64,000 nt of DNA from Clostridiaceae bacterium Marseille-Q4143 (lineage in GTDB: Bacteria; Bacillota; Clostridia; Lachnospirales; Lachnospiraceae): the NCBI GenBank assembly GCA_018228645.1, contig CP073693.1, forward strand, positions 744,001 through 808,000, in the 5' to 3' direction. Below the pieces are notes generated by a model, which saw nothing but the letters and a program-made list of their open reading frames with translations, had not been told where the DNA came from and did not search any database. Shown in pieces: positions 25,333 to 32,127 of this stretch. The position numbers were made by a program, and so were the translations under genes. Position 1 is the stretch's first letter, and each line of letters starts with the position of its first letter.

Positions 25333-26454
25333 TTATTTTGTGGCAATTCCAAGCTGATGAGTCATCTCATCACAGATCTTGTCCATGCCATCAAGCAGTT
25401 CTGAGAACTCAGCTGCATCCATGTAATCATCAGTATAACTGTTGTTTGCCATGAATTCCTGTACTTCCGGCTGCGCCAGAGCATATCTGGTAGCTGCGTC
25501 AATATCATCGATTACTTCCTGAGAAGTTCCCTTTGGTGCAAGGAATCCACGATATACAACTACTTTGGAAGCATCGCCGTATCCACACTCTTCTGCAGTC
25601 GGTACATCCGGATAATCAGCCAGACGCTCCGGGCTGAAGGTCATAAGCATTTTCAGAAGACCAGACTCAAGATAAGTCTTACACTCACCATCAGAAACCG
25701 GTACACACTCTACATTTCCACCTGCCGCTGCAATTGCTGCCGGTCCACCGCCATCGCACGGAACATGAACAATATCTACACCTGCAAGTTCTGCGAATTT
25801 AGCAGAAAGCAAATGCCAAGGTCCACCGATACCGGAGTTGGAGAAGCGAACCTCACCCGGATGCTCTTTCATGTAAGCTACAAAATCTTCGATCGTATCA
25901 TACGGAGCGTCCTTCGGAACACAGATAGTTCCATAGCATGCATTGAAATTACAGATCGGCTCGAAATCTTTATAAGTATACTGGAAATCGGTTGTATACG
26001 GAAGTCCGTTCAGCTCTGCAACACCTGCGGTAATACAGGAACCATCGTTCGGATCAGTTGCACCTGCTGCAAATCCGATAGCACATCCACCGCCGGATTT
26101 GTTAACTACAGTAATCGGTACATTTAAGTACTCTTCCATGTAGATTGCCAGCTGACGGATCAGAACGTCCGTACCACCACCTGCTGAAGGCGGAACTGTA
26201 ATCTGAAGAGAAGACGCTGGATAATTGTCGATCGGAGTCAGTTCCGCATCAGCACTTCTGTCACCAGTTGCTGCATCCGTAGTTTCCGTTGCTGCATCAG
26301 CAGTGTCCTCTGCCTCTGCATCATCTGCGGTCTCTTCTGCTGCAGCATTGTCAGTCTGCGCATTGTCTGTTGTTGCTGATCCTGAAGAACCACATGCAGT
26401 CGTTACAAGCATGGCAGCTGTCAGAAGCAGTGCAACAAGTTTCTTGTTTTTCAT
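25333..26454 (-). CDS. Tripartite tricarboxylate transporter substrate-binding lipoprotein (TctC)
   Basis: A 373-residue TctC-type binding protein. The signal peptide ends in lipobox VTTACGS (Cys 21). A 50-residue acidic Ala/Thr/Asp linker follows. The domain core has ITVPPSAGGGTDVLIRQLAIYMEEYLNVPITVVNKSGGGCAIGFAAGA, the family's carboxylate-binding loop region, and VRFSNSGIGGPWHLLSAKFAE. It is the first gene of the transporter unit, with a promoter 60-90 bp upstream, and is divergent from the TIM-barrel gene. Confidence 0.94.
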   Translation of the reverse strand: MKNKKLVALLLTAAMLVTTACGSSGSATTDNAQTDNAAAEETADDAEAEDTADAATETTDAATGDRSADAELTPIDNYPASSLQITVPPSAGGGTDVLIRQLAIYMEEYLNVPITVVNKSGGGCAIGFAAGATDPNDGSCITAGVAELNGLPYTTDFQYTYKDFEPICNFNACYGTICVPKDAPYDTIEDFVAYMKEHPGEVRFSNSGIGGPWHLLSAKFAELAGVDIVHVPCDGGGPAAIAAAGGNVECVPVSDGECKTYLESGLLKMLMTFSPERLADYPDVPTAEECGYGDASKVVVYRGFLAPKGTSQEVIDDIDAATRYALAQPEVQEFMANNSYTDDYMDAAEFSELLDGMDKICDEMTHQLGIATK

Positions 26455-26516
26455 ACCATTCCCTCCTGGTTTTGCAAAATCTCAAAATGCATTTCCCTCT
26501 CGCATTTCATGCATTT

Positions 26517-26545
26517 AGCATAGCGTTTTTTGTCATTTTTTTCAA
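26517..26545 (-). promoter_or_regulatory. Promoter of the tctCBA-dehydrogenase unit
   Basis: TTGAAA (26545-26540) and TATGCT (26522-26517) are 17 bp apart on the minus strand. Confidence 0.65.
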
Positions 26546-26633
26546 TTTGGAATAGTTGACAAGCTTTTATCAATGTTTTTATTGCATTTAAACATTGACT
26601 GTGTCAGTTTTATGTCAAAGTTAGTCCAAATTC

Positions 26634-26677
26634 AGTTATGACTTTTCTGTGACTTTTTCATGAAAAATTTATGTCAT
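26634..26677. promoter_or_regulatory. Four tandem 11-bp repeats, candidate response-regulator operator
   Basis: Consecutive 11-mers AGTTATGACTT, TTCTGTGACTT, TTTCATGAAAA and ATTTATGTCAT share a TATGACTT-like core in register. A related pair (TTTTATGTCAA, AGTTAGTCCAA) lies at 26,609-26,630. OmpR/PhoB-type regulators bind direct repeats with 11-bp periodicity. The array lies between tctC and the TIM-barrel gene, and an OmpR-family regulator is encoded about 2.5 kb away. Confidence 0.5.
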
Positions 26678-26725
26678 TCGTTGACACATTTCGAATATAT
26701 GTTTGATTGACGTTAGGGACCTGCA

Positions 26726-27715
26726 ATGCTACCATCTTCACATATTAAAGAAGAGGGGGCCAACTGTGCCATGACTAATTTTGAATCACGCATTCGCTTC
26801 GGATTCAGTCCTTCCATGCTGTTTCCGAAATCCTTTGAAGATCCGTACATGCATTTTGCAGCTATTCAGACCTGCTGTCACTGTGCACCTTATGAAAGTT
26901 TTGAGACTTTTCTTCCTGACGATGCAGCCATGAGGAAATTATGTATTCAGAGTATGAAGAAACATGAAATCACCCTTCACTATAATACTCCTGGAGTCTT
27001 CCAGCTGGATGGAGAATTCAATCCGTGCAGTGATAATCCAGAATATCGGAAAAACGCTCTGGAGCTCGCAAAAACACAGATTGAATATGCTGCAGAGGCA
27101 GAGTCTCCGATCATCGTATTTACTGGATGCCCTGATAAGGGAGAGGAAAGAAGACCAGAACTTTTAAAGATGTATATGGAATATTTCCTGCAGCTGGCCG
27201 AGTTTTGCCGTACTTTCAATATGGAGATCACCATTGAACCTATCGAGCGCCACCGCTTCAAAAAACTCCTGCTCGGGCCATGCAAAGACTGTGCAGACTT
27301 TATGCTGGAAGCTCAGAAAAATGGAGCAAATAATGCTCATCTGATGCTTGATATTGCTCATCTTCCTCTGATGGAAGAAACCATGGAAGCCGCTACCAGG
27401 GAAGTTTTGCGTGCCGGACTGATTCATGTTCATATGGGAGATGCTGTTCTCGATGAGAAAAGTGTCTTCTATGGACATACTCATCCACCTGTAGGTGTAC
27501 AAAATGGTACCTTTGATCTGGTAGAGCTGACTCATCAGTTCATGGTACTGTTTGAGTGTGGTTACATTCCACATACTACCGGACAGAAACGTGCCAATAT
27601 TTCTCTGGAAGTGCGTCCATATCCGGGATGTGATGAACTGACTTCCATCAGACTCATGTATGAAAAAATGAAGACTGCATGCGATCTCGCTGCACACAAA
27701 CTGGGAATTTACTAA
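26726..27715 (+). CDS. Sugar phosphate isomerase/epimerase-like TIM-barrel protein
   Basis: Up to 329 residues. It fits the AP-endonuclease-2-like TIM-barrel fold, with metal-ligand type positions in ITIEPIERHRF, HLMLDIAHLPL, AGLIHVHMGDAV and a late ISLEVRPYPG. The substrate cannot be read from sequence. The start is uncertain: the ATG at 26,771 (MTNFESRIRFGF) has GAGGGGG 11 bases upstream and begins where the fold does, while the ATG at 26,726 has AGGG seven bases upstream. It is divergent from tctC across the repeat array and converges on the histidine kinase gene. Confidence 0.8.
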   Translation: MLPSSHIKEEGANCAMTNFESRIRFGFSPSMLFPKSFEDPYMHFAAIQTCCHCAPYESFETFLPDDAAMRKLCIQSMKKHEITLHYNTPGVFQLDGEFNPCSDNPEYRKNALELAKTQIEYAAEAESPIIVFTGCPDKGEERRPELLKMYMEYFLQLAEFCRTFNMEITIEPIERHRFKKLLLGPCKDCADFMLEAQKNGANNAHLMLDIAHLPLMEETMEAATREVLRAGLIHVHMGDAVLDEKSVFYGHTHPPVGVQNGTFDLVELTHQFMVLFECGYIPHTTGQKRANISLEVRPYPGCDELTSIRLMYEKMKTACDLAAHKLGIY

Positions 27716-27719
27716 AAAA

Positions 27720-27754
27720 ATGAGGAAAGGCTTTTTATAGAAGCCTTTCCTCAT
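27720..27754. terminator. Bidirectional terminator between the TIM-barrel and histidine kinase genes
   Basis: A perfect 14-bp stem, ATGAGGAAAGGCTT / AAGCCTTTCCTCAT, with a 7-base loop, preceded by A-rich sequence. It overlaps the last codons of the kinase gene, so the kinase C-terminus is encoded in the stem. Confidence 0.8.
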
Positions 27755-29237
27755 ATGGAATATGAACCGTTACCTTGGTTCCTTTATATTCTTCACTTTC
27801 CAGTGAAAGTGTAAAATTCATAAGCGATGCAATCTCGTTTGCAATGGCAAGTCCAAGCCCGTTTCCGGATTTATTGCCAGTATTGGACGCACGGAACTGA
27901 TGCTGGAAGACCTGATCTACCTCCGTTTTCGGAATACCGCATCCTTCATCCTGTACAACCAGTTCCAGAGCTTTTTCCTTTTCTGTAAGCTGAATCCAGA
28001 CATGTGCTCCTCTTTCGCTGTATTTGATGGCATTTTCTGTAAAAATAATAATCAACTGGCGGATTCTGGTGTAGTTTCCATTTACCACCGTATATTCCGG
28101 TGCAAGTGTTCTGTCAAGCCAGAGCTCTATCCCTTTCCCGTCAGCCGCAGGACTGAGACTTTGATAGACATCATTTAAAATGTCCGTCAGACAGCATGGT
28201 TCTTTCTCCATCTTATATCCGGGAGCCTGCAATCTGGAGAGTGTCAGAAGATCATCCACCATGTGCTGGATATAAATTGTTTCGCGCAAAATACTATCAT
28301 AATATCCCGGCAGTTCCTCTTCCGTGGCCAGACCATCTTTTAATAATTCTGTTTGAGCCCTGAGTGCCGCCACTGGCGTCTTCAGTTCATGTGAAACATT
28401 ATTAAAAAAATTACGGCGGTTTTCATCATCTCTATCGCGGCGTTGTTGCTCTTCTTCCAGCTTGTCCGCCACTTCATCCAGCGTGCGAGCCAACCGTCCG
28501 ATCTCATCTGTACGGTTTGCTACATCAGACCCTGAAAAACGGCTTAAAGACCAGGCTTCCAGCGCAGAAGTGATATTATTGAGCGGTGAGGCCAAAATTT
28601 GGGAAAACCCTTTCTGTGCATTGATTAAAAACGCAAATGACAATATCAGAGAAAGTCCAATCGTCAAAAAAACAGGGAACAGCCTTGTGATCACATCTCT
28701 AGTATAGATACTGGTGATCACAATTCCCCCGGAATTACCAGTATACCCTCTAATAGGAACCGCCACATTCCATCTGGAAAAATGATTCCGAACTCCCGGC
28801 CATTCTGTCGTAAGCTCATCATTTTTGATTGCCTCACGAAATACATAGAAAAAATCTGGCGGCAAAAGCTCAAATACTACCTGCTCCAGTTTTTCACTGT
28901 ACTGACTTGTAACTCCATTGGGAAACACCACATAAATATGAACCTTCTCCGGACGGGAATATTTATTCAGGTCATTTAACTGTTGAAGGAAATGAACGGT
29001 CTGCGATTCATTAAAATATTTTTCCATTGTGAGATTCCTGGTTGTGTCTTCAAACTGAACCGTTACACGGTTTGCCATGTCCACCAGTTCATCCGTATAA
29101 AGATATGACAGATTAATGTAACAAAAAGATATCAGCAGAAGCCCATTCAGAAGAATCATTCCTATACTGTAAATGCGGGAAATGCGGCTTACCAGAGAAT
29201 ATTCTTTTTTATGAGATTTATCTTTCCGTATATTCAA
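27735..29237 (-). CDS. Membrane sensor histidine kinase
   Basis: A 500-residue kinase. Helix 1 (about 24-44) and helix 2 (about 188-208) flank an extracellular sensor of about 140 residues. A HAMP-like region, the HisKA H-box (NNVSHELKTPVAALRAQ), N-box (IFTENAIKYSERG), G1 (VVQDEGCGIPK) and G2 (SGNGLGLAIANEI) follow. It probably starts at a TTG at 29,237 that overlaps the response-regulator gene by 20 bp. It should sense an extracellular ligand, by context the acid taken up by the TctABC system, and phosphorylate the adjacent regulator. Confidence 0.92.
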   Translation of the reverse strand: MNIRKDKSHKKEYSLVSRISRIYSIGMILLNGLLLISFCYINLSYLYTDELVDMANRVTVQFEDTTRNLTMEKYFNESQTVHFLQQLNDLNKYSRPEKVHIYVVFPNGVTSQYSEKLEQVVFELLPPDFFYVFREAIKNDELTTEWPGVRNHFSRWNVAVPIRGYTGNSGGIVITSIYTRDVITRLFPVFLTIGLSLILSFAFLINAQKGFSQILASPLNNITSALEAWSLSRFSGSDVANRTDEIGRLARTLDEVADKLEEEQQRRDRDDENRRNFFNNVSHELKTPVAALRAQTELLKDGLATEEELPGYYDSILRETIYIQHMVDDLLTLSRLQAPGYKMEKEPCCLTDILNDVYQSLSPAADGKGIELWLDRTLAPEYTVVNGNYTRIRQLIIIFTENAIKYSERGAHVWIQLTEKEKALELVVQDEGCGIPKTEVDQVFQHQFRASNTGNKSGNGLGLAIANEIASLMNFTLSLESEEYKGTKVTVHIPYEERLL

Positions 29238-29910
29238 ACTGATACCCCACTCCCCATACCGTCTTGATATCCCAGTTCGGATGAGGCTGCTGAGACAGTA
29301 TCAGACGCATACGTTTTACCTGCGAATCAACAGCACGGATATCTCCATGATATTCCTCACCCCATAGCTGTTCCAGAAGAGTTTCTCTTGTAAAAGTACG
29401 ATGCGGTTTGCTGGCAAGCGTCCACAGAATCTCAATTGCTTTTTTTGCAAGTCCGAGAGGTTCTCCGTTGACCGTTACAGAATAACTGGACAAGTCAATC
29501 TTCAAATTGTCGATGTTCAGGATCTGGTGAGCAGCCAGATCACTGTAATTACTCATGCGACGCAGAATGGCACGGATACGCGCCATTACTTCACCAGGAC
29601 TGAACGGCTTTACAATGTAATCATCCGCTCCAATGTCGAGGCCCATGATACGCTCGAAATCCTCGCCTCTGGCAGTGATGAGAATAATCGGTATGTTACT
29701 CGTTTTACGGATATGCCTGCAGACTTCAAATCCATCTACTTTAGGCATCATGACGTCAAGCAGCACAAGGCTGACCTGATTTTTTTCATACAGATCAATG
29801 GCCTGTTCACCGTCCTTTGCCAGTATAACTTTATAACCCTCGTTCAGTGCGTACCGTTCCAATACTGATAATATCTGTTCGTTATCGTCAGCAATTAATA
29901 CTGTAGCCAT
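29218..29910 (-). CDS. OmpR/PhoB-family response regulator
   Basis: A 230-residue regulator. The receiver has ATVLIADDNEQIL, the phospho-acceptor VLLDVMMPKVDGFE, ILITARGE and DYIVKPFSPGEV. The C-terminal winged helix ends TVWGVGYQFEYTER. The ATG at 29,910 has GGAGG nine bases upstream, better than the starts further up. It overlaps the kinase gene. It is the likely ligand of the 11-bp repeat array at 26,634. Confidence 0.94.
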   Translation of the reverse strand: MATVLIADDNEQILSVLERYALNEGYKVILAKDGEQAIDLYEKNQVSLVLLDVMMPKVDGFEVCRHIRKTSNIPIILITARGEDFERIMGLDIGADDYIVKPFSPGEVMARIRAILRRMSNYSDLAAHQILNIDNLKIDLSSYSVTVNGEPLGLAKKAIEILWTLASKPHRTFTRETLLEQLWGEEYHGDIRAVDSQVKRMRLILSQQPHPNWDIKTVWGVGYQFEYTER

Positions 29911-29956
29911 TGACCTCATCCTCCCTGTTTTTTGCAAATTCTTAACATATTTTTTA

Positions 29957-29985
29957 ATTATAAGATACAAACGAAAACTTTACAA
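29957..29985 (-). promoter_or_regulatory. Promoter of the two-component genes
   Basis: TTGTAA (29985-29980) and TATAAT (29962-29957) have a 17-bp spacer on the minus strand, in the 99-bp gap shared with the divergent aldolase gene. Confidence 0.7.
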
Positions 29986-30009
29986 GTAATAAACATAAGG
30001 AGGCTTCTT

Positions 30010-30912
30010 ATGAAAGCACAATTTTTAACACCTGTCGTTACTGTTTTTGAAAATGACGGTATTACTCCGTCATGGGAAGAGACCGCAAAAGTTCATGATT
30101 TCCTTATTGAGAACGGTATGGACGGCCTTGTCCTCATGGGCAGCACTGGTGAATTTTTCTCCATGTCCATGGAAACTCAGAAAGCATACATTGATTTTGC
30201 CGCTAAGATCTTAACAGGCCGCACCCGCATCTTTATTGGAACCACCCGTATGAATCTTGCGGAAACTATCGAGCTGACCAACTATTCTGTCTCCAAAGGA
30301 CTGAATGAAGTCATGATCGTAAGTCCGTATTACTTCCGCCTGCCGGAGACTTCTCTGGAAGAATGGTACAGTCAGATTGCCGAGCATACAGATGCGCACA
30401 TCTTCCTTTACAATTTTCCGGACCGCACCGGACATGATCTAACTCCGGAACTAGTCGTAAAACTTGCTCAGAAATATCCGAACATCGTGGGAATCAAAGA
30501 TACCGTAACTCCTATGAACCACACCAGTAATATCTTAAGCGCTGTCATGAAAGTCCGCCCGGACTTCGAAGTATTCAGCGGATTTGATGACAATCTCATT
30601 CACAACATCGCAGGCGGCGGAGCCGGATGCATCGGCGGCCTTTCCAACCTGATCCCGGAGAAATGTGCAGCCTGGACCAGATCCATTCGCGAAGGTGATT
30701 TCAAAGCCATGTCCGACTGGCAGCAATATTTCAACGACGCCATGGCTCTCTATAATATCTGTACTCCGTTCATTCCTGCCGTTAAATATGCTATGAATCT
30801 TCGCGGCCTGGGAATCAACGAGACCTGCAGCGCACCCATCCTCCCTCCCAATGAAGCACAGAAAAAGCAGCTTCAGAAGTTGCTTGAAAAGCTGAATATT
30901 AAGCCGCTGTAG
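30010..30912 (+). CDS. DHDPS/N-acetylneuraminate lyase family aldolase
   Basis: A 300-residue TIM-barrel aldolase. Markers are LVLMGSTGEFFSMS (pyruvate-carboxylate loop), VSPYYFRLPE, FLYNFPDRTGHDL (catalytic Tyr) and NIVGIKDTVTP (Schiff-base Lys). Members cleave or form 2-keto acids from pyruvate and an aldehyde (dihydrodipicolinate, 2-keto-3-deoxy sugar acids, sialic acid). The neighbourhood (TTT transporter, 2-hydroxyacid dehydrogenase, TIM-barrel isomerase, own two-component system) points to a catabolic aldolase acting on a sugar acid and not to lysine synthesis. AAGGAGG lies six bases before the ATG. Confidence 0.88.
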   Translation: MKAQFLTPVVTVFENDGITPSWEETAKVHDFLIENGMDGLVLMGSTGEFFSMSMETQKAYIDFAAKILTGRTRIFIGTTRMNLAETIELTNYSVSKGLNEVMIVSPYYFRLPETSLEEWYSQIAEHTDAHIFLYNFPDRTGHDLTPELVVKLAQKYPNIVGIKDTVTPMNHTSNILSAVMKVRPDFEVFSGFDDNLIHNIAGGGAGCIGGLSNLIPEKCAAWTRSIREGDFKAMSDWQQYFNDAMALYNICTPFIPAVKYAMNLRGLGINETCSAPILPPNEAQKKQLQKLLEKLNIKPL

Positions 30913-30921
30913 GATTGCGTA

Positions 30922-30976
30922 ACAGTACCAGCCTGTAAAGGGAACCACAAGTGGAGCTTTTACAGGCTGGTACTGT
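30922..30976 (+). terminator. Long-stem terminator after the aldolase gene
   Basis: A perfect 18-bp stem (30,922-30,939 with 30,959-30,976) encloses a 19-base loop containing GGAACCAC-AA-GTGG. The T-run afterwards (TTTGTATC) is short. The stretch 30,977-31,108 that follows is AT-rich with nothing recognisable. Confidence 0.75.
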
Positions 30977-31108
30977 TTGTATCTACTTCATTTCAAATCG
31001 TTAATCATCGTGATTTTTCGGTATTTTTATTCTTTATTCCAGCATTCACTGCAGATTTTCTCCACATCATAATCTGAGGTCTACTGCATCTATTTTTTAA
31101 TTTCATTT

Positions 31109-31374
31109 GGGCATATAATGCTTTTATTCTGTTTCAAATCCAAAATTCCTATCAAAAAACTTATTTCCTATTATACAAGCTCACATCTTTCGTCTGATTG
31201 GACCTATGGAAAAATTCACATTGTCTCCACCCAAATTTTCTGACTCTCCCGGGCAGAATAAGCCCTGGATTCTCTATAGGTCCAATTACCGATTAAAACT
31301 TACTTTTTCGCGAAGAATTCAAGGACTTTCACCGCTTCCGTGGGCAGAGAGTAAAGGGATTTTACTATCTGCCC
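31109..31374. repeat. Dispersed structured intergenic element, copy B
   Basis: A 266-bp non-coding element beginning GGGCATATAATGC and ending TTTACTATCTGCCC. Shared blocks with copy C include TCCAAAATT near position 31, GTCTCCACCCAAAT in the middle, and the terminal hairpin GGGCAGA-GA-GTAAA...TTTAC-TA-TCTGCCC. A perfect 11-bp stem (31,198-31,208 with 31,277-31,287) encloses the CCACCC block. It lies between convergent genes, the aldolase and the metallo-hydrolase. Confidence 0.75.
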
Positions 31375-31423
31375 AAACAATGGGTCAGCAAGTAAAAATC
31401 CACGGAATTGCACTTCCCCACGC

Positions 31424-31473
31424 ATAAAAAGCCACCGTCTCACAGATGATTACCTATCTATGAAACAGTGGCT
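31424..31473 (-). terminator. Terminator after the metallo-hydrolase gene
   Basis: On the minus strand AGCCAC...GTGGCT with a second inner stem (AGAT/ATCT region) is followed by T5, just after the stop at 31,483. Confidence 0.85.
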
Positions 31474-31482
31474 CCTTCACGC

Positions 31483-32115
31483 TTAAACAAACGGATTACA
31501 TTTTTTCTCATACCCAATACTGGTCTCATCCCCATGTCCGGGGCAGACTCTTGTGTCATCCGGCAGGAGAAACAGTTTCTCTTTCACAGAACGGACAATG
31601 GCTGACATGCTGCCACCCGGAAAATCGGTTCTTCCCACAGAGCCCTGAAACAGGGTGTCTCCGGAAAATACACAGCCTGCTTCCGCACAGTAGTAAGATG
31701 CGCCGCCCGGCGTATGTCCCGGTGTGTGGAAGACTTTCAACTTCACCCCTGCAAGTTCCAGTTCCTGCCCGTCATGCACGAACTCATCCGGTGCAAACGT
31801 CACCACTTTTCTGGCAATGTAGACCGACAGATTCTGCTTGGCATCCAGAAGAAGGTCTTCTTCCTCCCGAAGTGCATATACTTTTGCACCTGTCAGGTTT
31901 CGAAGGGCATCCGCACCACCCATGTGATCAATATGTCCATGGGTCAGGAGTGCCGCTGTAATCTTGACGCCCTGCTCAGATGCATACTGAACAATTTTAT
32001 CCGCCTGATCCCCTGGATCAAATACCAGCGCTTCTTTTGTATCTTCATTGATCAGAAACCAGCAGTTGACTGCAAGCTGTCCTACTGTAACGCTGGAAAC
32101 ACGCACTCTCGACAT
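31483..32115 (-). CDS. Metallo-beta-lactamase-fold hydrolase (YqgX / glyoxalase II-like)
   Basis: A 210-residue MBL-fold protein with the metal motif LTHGHIDHMGGADALR (HxHxDH), FHTPGHTPGGASYY, FSGDTLFQGSVGRTDFPGG and CPGHGDETSIGYE. It resembles hydroxyacylglutathione hydrolase-like proteins of Firmicutes that lack a clear substrate. It lies 12 bp downstream of relA, the usual place in related genomes, where hemZ would normally follow. SD AGGAGG precedes the ATG. Confidence 0.9.
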   Translation of the reverse strand: MSRVRVSSVTVGQLAVNCWFLINEDTKEALVFDPGDQADKIVQYASEQGVKITAALLTHGHIDHMGGADALRNLTGAKVYALREEEDLLLDAKQNLSVYIARKVVTFAPDEFVHDGQELELAGVKLKVFHTPGHTPGGASYYCAEAGCVFSGDTLFQGSVGRTDFPGGSMSAIVRSVKEKLFLLPDDTRVCPGHGDETSIGYEKKCNPFV

Positions 32116-32127
32116 AAAAAATCCTCC

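Noticed and set aside
26271..26390. CRISPR-like or tandem repeat in the tctC 5' coding region
   Set aside because: The repetition comes from an Ala/Thr/Asp-rich linker with biased codons; units are irregular and have no spacers.
31206..31427. Plus-strand frame of 73 codons in element B, with a similar translation in copy C
   Set aside because: The similar peptides follow from shared DNA blocks. Copy A has stops in the matching frame, there is no SD, and the frame covers only part of the element.
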